Shown here one piece after another: positions 1 through 11,030 of a stretch of DNA of 64,000 nucleotides. This DNA is from Nissolia schottii (taxonomy: Eukaryota; Streptophyta; Magnoliopsida; Fabales; Fabaceae). Under the pieces are notes generated by a model. It saw only the letters and a list, made by a program, of their open reading frames with translations, was not told the origin of the DNA and searched no databases. Position 1 is the first letter of the stretch, and every line of letters begins with the position of its first letter. A program made the position numbers and the translations under genes. Where the stretch lies: NCBI GenBank assembly GCA_003254905.1, contig QANU01044531.1, positions 1 through 64,000 on the forward strand. The letters are read 5' to 3'.

Positions 1-1501
1 TAGTCAAGCTCCTCCTTCAACATGGTTACACTGTTAGAGCCACTGTTCGTGACCCAGGTCAGTGTCTACTTCTCCCCCCCCCCTCAACCTGTTTGTGATT
101 ATGCTCATATGAATAATGAAATGATGATTGGTGTGATTCATGTGCATCAATATTATGGTTTTTATGAGTGGTTAATTACTTGATTTATTTATTTGGAGCA
201 GGTGACCACTTGCTCAAGCTTGATGGAGCAAAGGGTTTAAGGCAGATCTATTGAGGGTTGTGATGGTGTCTTCCACACTGCTTCCCCTGTTCTCCTTGGT
301 GTTGTAAAAAAATCCGCAGGTATTCTATTCTTTTAATGTTATATTCAATTTGAAGACAGGGATAGTAATGCTTGAATTGCTATGCAGAAAATCAAGGGCA
401 TTTTGACATTTTCATGACTAATTGCGAGTCAATCCCAATGTGTTAACTTTTGATTCATCCATTTCAGGCAGAGTTAATTGATCCGGCGGTGAAGGGTCAT
501 GTGCGAAATTGTCTTAACGTCTTCTAATGCTGCACTTCTATTTAGTGGAAGGCCTTCAAATCCAGAAGATATAGTTGACGAGACATGGTATTCGGATCCT
601 GATTTCTGCAGTAAAATCTCAAATGAAGTTGGAAAGTAATTTAGGTTGAATATGTGATTTTGTTGCTCTATAATTTTAATGTGTTTGTTCCAATGTTCAC
701 ATATGTAATTAATAATCTGTCCTCTAAATCATGCTCTCTAACTTGTTGCCTTTTCTCATTTGCATTTTTCTTTTTTCCAGTTGTGCTATGTACTTTCAAA
801 GACTTTGGCTGAGGATGCTGCATGGAAATTTGTAAAGGAAAATAGCATTGACATGGTTTCTATTAACCCAGCAATGGTGGCTAGACCTCTGTTAAAACCA
901 GGGGGTTAATGCAAGTGTTGAGCCAATTTTAAAATGGTAATCTTCAAATGCATTTGTTACTTACATTATTGTTACTACTAGATTTGTTGTTTCCATCTTT
1001 TAAATTTCATGTTTTGCCATGCTTGTTTATTACAACTCTTTCATTTTGTTGATGAAGGTTCATCACAAACATATCCGAATTTTTTCATTTGGGATGGGTC
1101 AATGGGAAAGATGTTGCAAATGCACATATTCAGGCATATGAGATTGGTTCAGCTAGTGGAAGATATTGTGTGGTTGAGAGAGTGGTGCCCTGCTCTGAAC
1201 TTGCTCGGATTTTGCCTGATTTGTATCCAACATTACCAATTGCAAATAAGTAAGTTAATTTTCTTCTCCAACTCCAACATTTCTTTTCCTTTTGAGATTT
1301 GATTTTACTAATAACATTTCTCACTACTTTCTCAACAAAATATTATGACTCAGGTGTGAGGAAAAAGAGTATCCATATATGTCAAAATGTCAATTTTCCA
1401 AAGAAAAGGCAAAGAGCTTGGGAATTGAATTCACTCCTTTGGAAGTGTCCCTCAAGGACACTGTGGAAAGCTTTATTGGAGAAAAGAATGTTAACTTTTA
1501 A
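1..1501 (+). pseudogene. Decayed cinnamoyl-CoA-reductase-like gene copy 1 (left end cut by window)
   Basis: All six exons of the reductase family can be traced by comparison with the intact copy at 7024-9373, but the reading frame is broken. Exon 1 (1-57) encodes the end of the nucleotide-binding region. Exon 2 (about 202-319) has lost its middle: the LLKLDGAK segment runs straight into a stop before [14 protein letters not shown] coding resumes. Exon 3 (about 470-625) lacks the stretch between the [10 protein letters not shown] and VVLTSS regions. Exon 4 (781-940) has an extra base near 900 that creates a stop. Exon 5 (from about 1057) has extra bases in the FGWVN region. Exon 6 (1354-1501) is nearly intact and ends in the usual VNF-stop. 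Bases 1-321 are identical to 2460-2780. It cannot make the full enzyme. Confidence 0.85.
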
Positions 1502-1519
1502 TTCTTGATGTCTCCTTGA

Positions 1520-1520
1520 N
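1520..1520. other. Single N, assembly join
   Basis: An ambiguous base lies 19 bases past the stop of pseudogene copy 1. Together with the N at 2781 it brackets a 1,260-base piece whose last 321 bases repeat the start of the window. This suggests a separately assembled contig. Confidence 0.8.
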
Positions 1521-2398
1521 AAATTTGATTGTTGTGAGTGAAAACTACATCATTAAGTTGGAACTAGATCAAATCATCTAATTTGCCTAATTGCTAGACA
1601 TAGATTTAGGCATTAGTCGCTTTAACACTCGGAACTATATCGGTTTACTTTGTTAAATTGTGCAAGATATTGACAAGATAACAATGAAAACCGAATGATC
1701 TTATCACGCTAGACATAGGTGATTTAAAATAAGAACTAGTGGCCAAAAAAATCAAGAATTCATAGATTGTATGCATAAAGTTATTGGATATGTAAAAGTA
1801 ATATTAGAAATCAAATCCCGACAACTTCTTTAACTGTTTACAACTTAGCTCAATTTACTGCTTATGTTACTATTTGACATCTTTATAAATTTATCGCACA
1901 AATGATGAATCAACTCTTTCTTGGTTAAATAACAATATCAAAGCCCAGAGGACGACAACTCTTACGCTGTACTGCAATTGAATTCTTTGAGGATTTGAAA
2001 GCAAAACAATAGATGGTAAAAACAAATAGAGAGTAGCAAAAAGCTTTCAACAATGAATGAGACCCATTTTGATACGAGAAATGCTATTTGTTCTCAATGT
2101 ACATGAGATAATGTGTCACCTCACTTTTCATCTCTCATTAAATGAGATTTTAATATGACTTACATCTCATTGAGATCTTATCGAATGATAGATTAGTACT
2201 GATCCCATTGTACTGAGTTGACACAGTGTCAATGTAAAATGAATAGGTCCATCAATCATCATTCAGATATGTATATTTGTTTAATAAGCAAGTTGGTTTT
2301 GGTAACAGATGCTACATAGCTTGCTATGCAACAATGCCAGCCAAGATTACTAGCAAGTTGCAACTCCAAAAGTTGAAGCAAGGAAAGGAAAAGTGAGT
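1521..2398. other. Intergenic DNA upstream of reductase copy 2
   Basis: No coding region was found. The stretch is AT-rich. The part near 2084-2250 has several related direct and inverted words (ctcattaaatgagat, ctcattgagatc) that could be an old MITE, but no clean terminal repeats or target duplications were found. The 150 bases before the ATG at 2399 should hold the promoter and leader of the reductase, but no clear TATA box could be assigned. Confidence 0.4.
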
Positions 2399-5280
2399 AT
2401 GAGCAACACCGGCAAATTGGTGTGTGTGACCGGTGCTTCTGGTTACATAGCTTCATGGATAGTCAAGCTCCTCCTTCAACATGGTTACACTGTTAGAGCC
2501 ACTGTTCGTGACCCAGGTCAGTGTCTACTTCTCCCCCCCCCCTCAACCTGTTTGTGATTATGCTCATATGAATAATGAAATGATGATTGGTGTGATTCAT
2601 GTGCATCAATATTATGGTTTTTATGAGTGGTTAATTACTTGATTTATTTATTTGGAGCAGGTGACCACTTGCTCAAGCTTGATGGAGCAAAGGGTTTAAG
2701 GCAGATCTATTGAGGGTTGTGATGGTGTCTTCCACACTGCTTCCCCTGTTCTCCTTGGTGTTGTAAAAAAATCCGCAGGTNTTGACATCATTTACATCGT
2801 TATTCTACTTGGATTCATCAATAACCTTTTTCATTTTGTTTTCGGTTATTTGTGTTTTGAGCTATGAATGATTGTTTTTATTTATTTGAAGGTAATCACA
2901 AGAAGGTTGACGACTTGCTCAAACTTAATGGAGCGAAGGAGAGGTTGCATTTGTTTAAGACAGATCTTTTGGAAGAAGATTCCTTTGACTCTATTATTGA
3001 TGGTTGTGGTGGTGTCTTCCATATTGCTTCTCCTGTTCTTCTTGGTGTTGTGAAAAATCCACAGGCATTCATTCTATTCTTTTTAATGTTGTATTCAATT
3101 CGAAACAGGGACAGTAATGCTTGAATTGCTATGTAGAAATTCAAGTTCTTTTGTAATAGGAACACCAATAACTATTGCTCTTTTAAATTTTAGGCCACTT
3201 ATAAAAATGTAAATTGAGCTATTCAATTTAGGCAGAGTTAATTGATCCGGCAGTGAAGGGAACTCTTAATGTTCTTCAATCATGTGCTAAATCGCCGTCC
3301 GTAAGACGAGTTGTCTTAACATCTTCTAATGCTGCAATTCAATGTAATGAGAGAAGGCCTTCTCCAGAAGATATAGTTGACGAGACATGGTTTTCAGATC
3401 CTGATTATTGCCGTACAGAAAAAGTAAGTGCCCCTATTCTGAAATGAAATTGGAAACTAATCCAAGTTGAATATGAGTGAGTAAACCATTTAAATTTTTC
3501 TCAATGTTGACATCATTGATTAAGTTCATCTTTAAAGTACGAAAACCATTAAATTTGTCTCCAAAGTTACTAAAAGTTAATCAAAAATTAATTTGATCGA
3601 CTTTTAATAGCTTTATAAATGAATTTAATGATTTTCATACTTTAGGAACAAATTTGATTAATTGATATTGCTAACATTGGAAACAATTTTGATGGTTTAC
3701 TCAAAATTCAATAGTCCAAGGACCAAGTTCAAAAGGAATTTGTTGCTAATATTATGAGATTTGTTATACCGTAAACAAAGAAGGGTTTATAGTCATGGAC
3801 ACTAACAAACAAATGAGTATAGAGGTGGAGGAAAGGGAAGACCTGGGTGGGCCATGGTCACACCCAACGTTTTATATTATAATTCATGGTCCTCTCTTAA
3901 TAAAATAAATGAACAATACTATATAAATAGAATAATATAACTATAATTTTTTTTAACATAAATCATAGTAATTCAACAAAATGATATAGTATTTGTTCAC
4001 TTATTCATCTAATGATTAACAATATAATGCTATATCTTTGTTACAATCACATTTTGACAAATTTTTTATTATTTAAAAAGAAAAATGATCGTATTTTATA
4101 TTTTATTTACTTAAAAGTTCTCTCTCTAGAAAAATTCCAGGGATAAATAATAGATTGGTATAAAAGACATAATTTATCATATGATTTTGATTAGAGATTA
4201 GAGATGATTTTCATATAGATTATTGGATGATTTTGATTAAAAAATGTACTAAAAAAATTTATCACATATACAATAATAAAGACTTAATTTATTTTATAAA
4301 GTATCATAATTTTAGTCTAAACCCCCATACGACGAAATCCTGGATCTATAATACGTGGATCTACCCCTAGGAGAGGGAAAGAAATAAAAGCAGGCCCCAC
4401 TAATTTATTTTTTGGTATATACAAATATTTGGTTTCTTATGTACAAAAAACATATTTCTAATATTCCTGTATTAAACAGAAAACCCCTCATGGATAATGA
4501 GTTATAATTCTAATGTATTTATTAACTTTTTTGTTGCCTTTCCTTATTTGTCTATTTTATTCTCAGTTGTGGTACTGTCTTTCAAAGACTTTGGCTGAGG
4601 ATGCTGCATGGAAATTTGCAAAGGAAAACAACATTGACATGGTTGTTATTAACCCATCAATGGTGGCTGGACCTAGATTACGACCTGAGGTTAATGCAAG
4701 TGTTGAGCCAATTTTAAACCTAATAAATGGTAATCTTTAAAATGAACTTGTTACTTAGATTATTATTGTTACATGTTTTGCCATGTTTATTTAATTAATA
4801 GAGCCAGCTCTTTTCATTTTTGTTGATGAAGGTTCATTACAAACATATCCAAATATTTACTTTGGATGGGTTAATGTGAAAGATGTTGCAAATGCACATA
4901 TTCAAGCATATGAGATTGGTTCAGCTAGTGGAAGATATGGTTTGGCTGAGAGAGTGGTCCACTACTCTCAAATTGCTAGGATTTTACATGATTTATATCC
5001 AACTTTACAAATTCCAGATAAGTAAGTTAATTAATTAGTATCTCTACAACTCCAATTTATTCCCTTTTTTTTCATTTTGATATTACTAATAACATTGACT
5101 TTTCACTTTCTCAACAATATATGACTCAGGTGTCAGGAAGAAGAGCCATATCCATTTTTGTCAAAATGTCAAGTTTCCAAAGAAAAGGTAAAGAGCTTGG
5201 GAATTGAATTCATTCCTTTGGAAGTGACCCTCAAGGAGACTGTGGAAAGCTTTAGAGAAAATAACATTTTCAACTTTTAA
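2399..5280 (+). CDS. NADPH-dependent cinnamoyl-CoA-reductase-like / phenylacetaldehyde-reductase-like enzyme, copy 2
   Basis: Six exons were read by eye: 2399-2516, 2892-3064, 3232-3423, 4567-4729, 4832-5021 and 5130-5280. They join in frame to 328 residues, the usual family size (about 320-330). This is an extended short-chain dehydrogenase with an N-terminal Rossmann motif VTGASGYIA (from about residue 10) and the catalytic Ser in VVLTSSNAA. The catalytic YxxxK is Tyr164 and Lys168 in LWYCLSK. True lignin CCRs carry KNWYCYGK at this place, so an aldehyde reductase role (phenylacetaldehyde or related, NADPH, cytosol) is more likely than lignin CCR. Oddities: intron 2 has a GC donor (CCACAG/GCATTC). 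Intron 1 contains a broken copy of exon 2 (about 2661-2780) and an N at 2781. Exon 1 may therefore really belong to pseudogene copy 1, leaving this gene's own exon 1 in an assembly gap. Confidence 0.72.
2460..2780 (+). repeat. 321-base exact duplicate of window positions 1-321
   Basis: Bases 2460-2780 match 1-321 at every position I compared, including a run of ten Cs in the intron. The copy covers the end of exon 1, intron 1 and the decayed exon 2, and stops exactly at the N at 2781. Identity of non-coding sequence with an abrupt end at an N is more like unresolved contig overlap than an old gene duplication. Confidence 0.9.
2781..2781. other. Single N, assembly join inside intron 1 of reductase copy 2
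   Basis: This ambiguous base separates the duplicated decayed exon 2 on its left from 110 bases of intron and a good exon 2 on its right. The exon 1 to exon 2 link of the reductase depends on this join being correct. Confidence 0.8.
3479..3702. mobile_element. Small inverted-repeat element (MITE-like) in intron 3 of reductase copy 2
   Basis: The left end reads GAGTAAACCATTTAAATTT and the right end, reverse-complemented, reads GAGTAAACCATCAAAATTG. Both continue into similar CAATGTT words, giving imperfect terminal inverted repeats of about 30 bases around a 224-base AT-rich body with no coding sequence. The equivalent intron of the copy at 7024 lacks it. Family not assigned; no certain target duplication. 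Confidence 0.55.
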
Positions 5281-5832
5281 TTCGTGATACATTTCTCTCC
5301 CTTGAGGGAAAAAAAAGTTGATAACTTCTCCCACCATGTGGAATATAATTATGGTGAAGTTAGGCCTGTGTTAAATCAGGGTGTTGTGAAGAAATGTAGT
5401 GTGACATTTGTTGAACCATTGTAATGTAATGTAATTTGATTGGATGTTTACCGTAAGATTGTAAATTCAGCAGGGTAAAAATGTAAGAAGAAAATGAAAT
5501 CATTTCATTGGTCAAATCTTTTGTACACTATGCTTTTGTATTAAAAAAATATTTTCTTGTGATAAGAAAATTAGGAGAGTAGTTACTTGGAAATGGATTC
5601 TTCCATGTATAAACATGTAATAATAGAAAAAGATACTAACATTTTAAATAAAATAAGTATAACATTTTTACAATTGGTAAGACCTAATTTAAATGTTTGT
5701 ATTTTTTCTCGTAAGGTTACTCTCATTGACTCATTCTTAACGAAAGTTCTCTTGAAAATCAAACTTATATCAGCATCTATTTGGTTTCTTAGTAAATTAA
5801 GTATTTTTTTCCCTTTCTAAACAACATTGTTA

Positions 5833-5952
5833 CTTCCTCCGTTCCTCAAATTATTTTTTTTTTAGTTTTCTAGTTAATTGTGTCCAAATATATTGAATCG
5901 TCAATGAATTTAAAAAAAAGTAAAAGAGACCAACATTGAGAGACAGATGAAG
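5833..5952. mobile_element. Stowaway-like MITE
   Basis: The element begins CTTCCTCCGTTCCTCAAATT and ends with the related inverted sequence AGAGACAGATGAAG. It is flanked by TA on both sides (5831-5832 and 5953-5954), the target site of Tc1/mariner-type elements. About 120 bases, non-coding. A second, weaker copy of the right half follows at about 5985-6025. Confidence 0.6.
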
Positions 5953-6322
5953 TATATAGTAAATCTAAATGATCAATAAATCCAAAAAAGTAAAAGAGAC
6001 TAATATTAAAAAACAGAAAGAATATATAATAAATTGATTGAAATAATAAAAATTGTGGAGCAAAAAAGTGAGATATTCAGCCATTAATATACAAATTCAA
6101 TTGCCATCTAATTAAATCATTCTTATGAACATAACTTTTCAAGTAATGAATATTTATGTGATAAAATTTAATTAAATGATAATATAAATGCATAATAATT
6201 AAACTTTTAATATACTCAAGAGTTGAGTAATTTAAATTTATATGGTAAGAGACATTTATTAAATAAGATTTTAACGGGTGTGAATCTCATTAAAATTGCA
6301 CAACAATTATATCAACAAATTG

Positions 6323-6325
<3 letters not shown>

Positions 6326-6358
<33 letters not shown>
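6326..6358. repeat. (TA)n microsatellite
   Basis: About 16 uninterrupted TA units in the intergenic DNA before reductase copy 3. Confidence 0.95.
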
Positions 6359-6360
<2 letters not shown>

Positions 6361-7023
6361 GGAATGCTAACATCCACACCTCTATAATGAGGTTTGCAAT
6401 GTCTACATTTTGTTTTGAACAACAAAGTCTTCATAGTTCTTCTTTCAATCAACTTAGAGTCTATTTCGATAGCACAACTTTTGACTTCCTTTAAACTTTT
6501 TAGAAATTAGAAGTTATATTTTTAATTTTTGATTTGTTGAGTTATACAATTTATTACTTCTTAAAAAGTCAATTTTAGTGCATTTTGAGAAGTTAAAATA
6601 TGTAACTTCTCAAAAAGTACTTTTCAAAATACTTAAAAAAAAATTATTGTGTTTTTAAATATAAAAAAACTTATTCATAAGCTACTTTTTAAAAATTCTT
6701 TTCGTGATAAGATCTTTTTAACTTGTGTACCCAAACTCGTCGTTATAACTATAGACAATTTTGTTATTCATTGCATCACAATAGTTATAATTCAAATTAT
6801 TTCACTCACGTAATTAATACTATTTCTCTCTCACCTTAAACTTTTTCTTTTTTTCTATTTTTCTCTTTCCTAAAAAATGTGAAAATGATATTAAAATTTT
6901 ATTGTATTTTAAATAATAATATAAATAAAAAAGAATCCAAAAGTACTTGTTCCTTCACGTTATGGTAGAAAAGACAAGGAAGCAGAGAGCAGAGCAAACA
7001 AGGAAAGAAGAGAGAGAGAGAGA

Positions 7024-9373
7024 ATGATGAACAGCACTGGAAAAGTGGTGTGTGTGACCGGTGCTTCCGGTTACATAGCCTCATGGATTGTGAAGCTCCT
7101 CCTCCAACGTGGTTACACTGTCAGAGGCACTGTCCGTGACCCAAGTCAGTGTTTCCATTTTGCCTTCAACCTGCTTGTGATTATGCTCGTATGAAATGTG
7201 GGTGATTCGTTCATTTGATGCAGCTAATTCCAACAAGGTTGAGCACTTGCTTAAGCTTGATGGAGCAAAGGAGAGGCTGCAACTGTTGAAGGCAGATCTG
7301 TTGGAACAAGGTTCATTTGACTCTGCTGTCGAGGGCTGTGACGGTGTCTTCCACACTGCCTCCCCTGTTCTTCTTGGTGTTGTCAATGATCCACAGGTCT
7401 TCTTTCCAATTTCTTTCAACTGTTAAGATTTCAGTTACTTTAACTGTTGTTTTGTTTATTTCAGGCAGAGTTAATTGATCCAGCAGTGAAGGGAACTCTT
7501 AATGTTCTTCGGTCATGCGCTAAATCGCCATCCGTGAGGCGGGTTGTCTTAACATCTTCAATTTCTGCAGTTGCATTCAGTGCAAGGCCTAAAACTCCCC
7601 AAGTACTAGTTGATGAGACATGGTTCTCAGATGCTGATTTCTGTAGGGAATCACAGGTTTGTGCCATTCATTTTCGAAAGCTCACTCACAAATGCAATCC
7701 TGCAACATCATGAGCGGACTAAAGAGCAGCCATTACTACCCTCGCTGAAGCAGTAAAATGAATAGAAAGAAATGAATGAGTGATATAACCATGAAAATAA
7801 TTAGACATTAGTGTTACAGAAAGGCAGAAGACAGATACAGAGTGATTTCATCAGTATTAATGCTTACTTAATTAATTAATGCGTAATGAGAACTTGTTTT
7901 AATAGTGCAAATGAAATTTCTTGCCTTTATAAAATTCAATAGTCCCTGGACCAAGTGGAATTCAGAAAGTCTTGAAGGATATATATTTCTTTCTACTAGT
8001 TTCGGTATAACAAAAGGAAAATTATTCTTCTGAAATGGGTGATGAGGTTCACACATGAAAACTTTCCCCCGCTCATTTATGGCCATGCTGTAGCGCTGTA
8101 TTCATAATGAGTTTTTGGCTATCCGCTATTGATAACACCACTCCCAACCAAACACACCCTTAGAGAGACTAGGCAAAATGCAATATATTTGGGAACAGTT
8201 TAGTACTTTCAATCTTTTATGCACTTAACAATTTCAGTTGAGCTATAATGCTAATGTTCTTGTTCCAATGCACAAACATAAAATGTAATAATTTTCCATG
8301 TATAGTATGCTACCATGCTCTCTAGCCTTATTGCCATTTCCTATTTTTTGTTGTCAGTTATGGTACACACTTTCAAAGACTCTGGCTGAGGAAGCTGCCT
8401 GGAAATTTGCTAACAAGAACAACATTGACATGGTTGCTATCATGCCATCAATGGTGGCAGGGTCTCTGTTACAACCAGAAGTTAATGAAAGCATTGGGCC
8501 AATCCTAAAACTTTTAAATGGTAATTTTCATTTAGTAATGAAGCTATGCTGTATGAAACTTAAAATGTTGAAGAATGATGTATTCAATTGATGTAAATAA
8601 CATGGTTGATGCAGGTGCACCGTTTCCAAATAGGTCTTTCGGATGGGTGAATGTGAAAGATGTTGCAAACGCGCATATTCAGGCATATGAGATTGCTTCA
8701 GCTAGTGGAAGATATTGTGTGGTCGAGAGAGTGGTGCACTTCTCTGAACTAGCTAGGATTTTACGTGATCTCTACCCAACATTACAAATTTCAGATAAGT
8801 AAGTTTTGTTGTTTACCGAACCCCTTTTTGAATACTTAGCTAGCTTGTTTGAAAGCTCGATGCAAACTGAAAACAGAACACTGAAATTGATTTAGTGATG
8901 TTAGTCTAATGCATGAATGCAAAAGCAACATTTTTCCTTTTTAAATCATATAATGAAAATGGATTCCTTTCAATCCTTTGGTATAGGCCTTATTAATCAT
9001 AGCAAATGGTAAGCAGTTTTCATTGATATAATGTAAGCACTCAAAATATGTAAATAATTGAAAACTACAGCAGATTCAGTTCTGAATTTTCAAGGTTGAG
9101 TTTTTTCAGTTTTACCAACTACACCCTTAGTCTTCAATAATGATATAATTTTGCACAAAATCTTATTCTTACCTATTTTTTTGTTAGTTCTTTTATTTTT
9201 CATTTAATTTTTTCAACAATGTTGTCAGGTGTGAGGACGATAAGCCATATATGCCAACATATCAGGTCTCCAAAGAAAGGGCAAAGAGTTTGGGAGTTGA
9301 GTTCACTCCTTTGGAAGTAAGCATCAAAGAGACTGCAGAGAGCTTTAGAGAGAAGAAGATTGTCAACTTCTAA
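7024..9373 (+). CDS. NADPH-dependent cinnamoyl-CoA-reductase-like / phenylacetaldehyde-reductase-like enzyme, copy 3 (intact)
   Basis: Six exons, 7024-7144, 7224-7396, 7465-7656, 8358-8520, 8615-8798 and 9229-9373, all with GT-AG borders, join to 325 residues, the full family length. The Rossmann motif VTGASGYIA starts at about residue 11, catalytic Ser lies at about 129-130 in VVLTSSISA, and Tyr165 and Lys169 lie in LWYTLSK. The signature of true lignin CCRs (KNWYCYGK) is absent, which points to the aldehyde/alcohol reductase branch (phenylacetaldehyde reductase and Eucalyptus CAD1-like proteins). Expected to act in the cytosol with NADPH on phenylpropanoid or phenylacetaldehyde-type substrates; substrate is inference. 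A second ATG at 7027 could also serve. This is the only copy here with no oddity and is the best candidate for the active gene of the array. Confidence 0.92.
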
Positions 9374-11030
9374 TCCATGATATCTCCCTTGAGGAATGAA
9401 TCTCTAATAATGTCCACCATGCTCAGTTGGTACCTTTAATATTAGAAACTTAATGAGTGTGTTTGTTATTCATAAAAAGTTTGTGAGGAATTAATAAGGG
9501 TGAGTTTATTTTTCAAAGCTAAAATTTGAATCCTATGAAAACAAACCGTTGGGAAAGTCAAAATCATTTTATAAGTTATATATTTTTATAATTAATTTTA
9601 ACTAAATTAATCTTAAATATATAATTTTTAAAATTCTATCTCAAAAAAACACATCTCCAAGCACTTATTCAAACACTGCTCAACTTATTTTATACTGAAT
9701 TTATGACACTATAGTTTAACAAGTACTTTTCGAAATTATTTTAAGTTATTTATTCAAAGAAGCTCTGTATAATTGAGATTTAAAATTAATTTTTGTTTGA
9801 TGATGAGAAAATATTTTTTATCTGAATATTAAATAAATAAAAACTATCCTTCAAGCTCCCTCTACAAACTTAGATTAGGTTAATGATATTGGAGACCGAT
9901 CAATGAAATAAAAAGTAAAAAAATCATCTTGCAAGCTATGATAGACTATGCCGCATGGATGCCTCAATTTGGGGTTGGGGAAGCTCTTTTCCTTTTATTC
10001 CTTTTGAATTTTTTTTAGAGATTTTTAATGAGGTCTAACCAATTTCTACCGAGTTTGTTCGTATTGTTAATTGTGTAAAACTCGGATAGCATCTTTGTTT
10101 ATTCAGAGTTCTCGTTCTTTTTGGCGTGTTGTCTTGATTAATGAAATCAATCCATTGAAAAAAAATAAAAAAAAAATTATTGAGTAGTGTAAGACTAATC
10201 TCTCATAATACGGTTAGATGTTCAAACGAGGACTCAACCTAGATGATATAAAATCTTCAGCATCAAATGACTTAATACATGATGCACCAAACTTGCAATG
10301 ATACGGGGGTCCATACATAGTTAATTATGTGAATCTATAGGACTGTTCTATCATTACTCCACATATGGCCTTTAAATTGGGAGTGGCTCATGAATTTAGT
10401 ATCACCAGCTAACAAGCAATAATGAGAATGTACCCTTTTTGGCCAATATAAGGGGGTTTAAGAGTGAGTTTCTTTTGCATGAAAAGGAAGATAGATTGAG
10501 AAAAAAGGTAAGAGATATAGAGTGGGGAGTTTAATTAGCAGGTGAAAGGTAAGCTTAGTATGCAGATACCTTTTTCATCTCTACAATAATTTTAAATGAA
10601 TTTATATTATTTACATAGTAAACCTATGACTACCTCTATATTTTAAAGTTGTTTTATATTAAAGTTGATCCTTGTTATTATGATTGTTTTATTTACTATA
10701 CTCCTTTATGTTAAAATTGTTCATTATTGTTATACTTATGTTAAGACATCTATGTTATTTGTCTTAGTCAATATGCATAAAGGGAGTTAGGCATTCGACC
10801 AAATGTGAGGCAAAAAGATTGAGAAAATAGAAACTAAAGCAAATATTTGTTCATGATTCATGATGCATCTACATGATTTGCATGGCATTCTTTGTTCAAA
10901 TTATGTCCGCAACCTAAACTTTTCACTAAGAAAAATCTAATGATGTACGTTACGTACGTGCTATAAGTCAGGGCAGTCAAGAATCAAGGGAAGTTCAAAA
11001 ACAAACTAAGAAAGAGGTGAAGAAGAGAGA
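9374..11030. other. Intergenic DNA between reductase copies 3 and 4
   Basis: AT-rich sequence with the 3' flank of copy 3 at the left. No open reading frame, tandem repeat or transposon ends could be supported. The last 100 bases before the ATG at 11031 resemble the leader regions of the sister copies (purine-rich AAGAGGTGAAGAAGAGAGA). Confidence 0.5.

Larger units (their letters stand above)
5281..7023. other. Intergenic DNA between reductase copies 2 and 3
   Basis: AT-rich with no convincing gene. It holds the 3' flank of copy 2, a Stowaway-like MITE (5833-5952), a dinucleotide repeat (6326-6358) and the promoter side of copy 3. A purine-rich GA tract at about 7008-7022 sits directly before the start codon of copy 3, probably as its leader. 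Confidence 0.5.
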
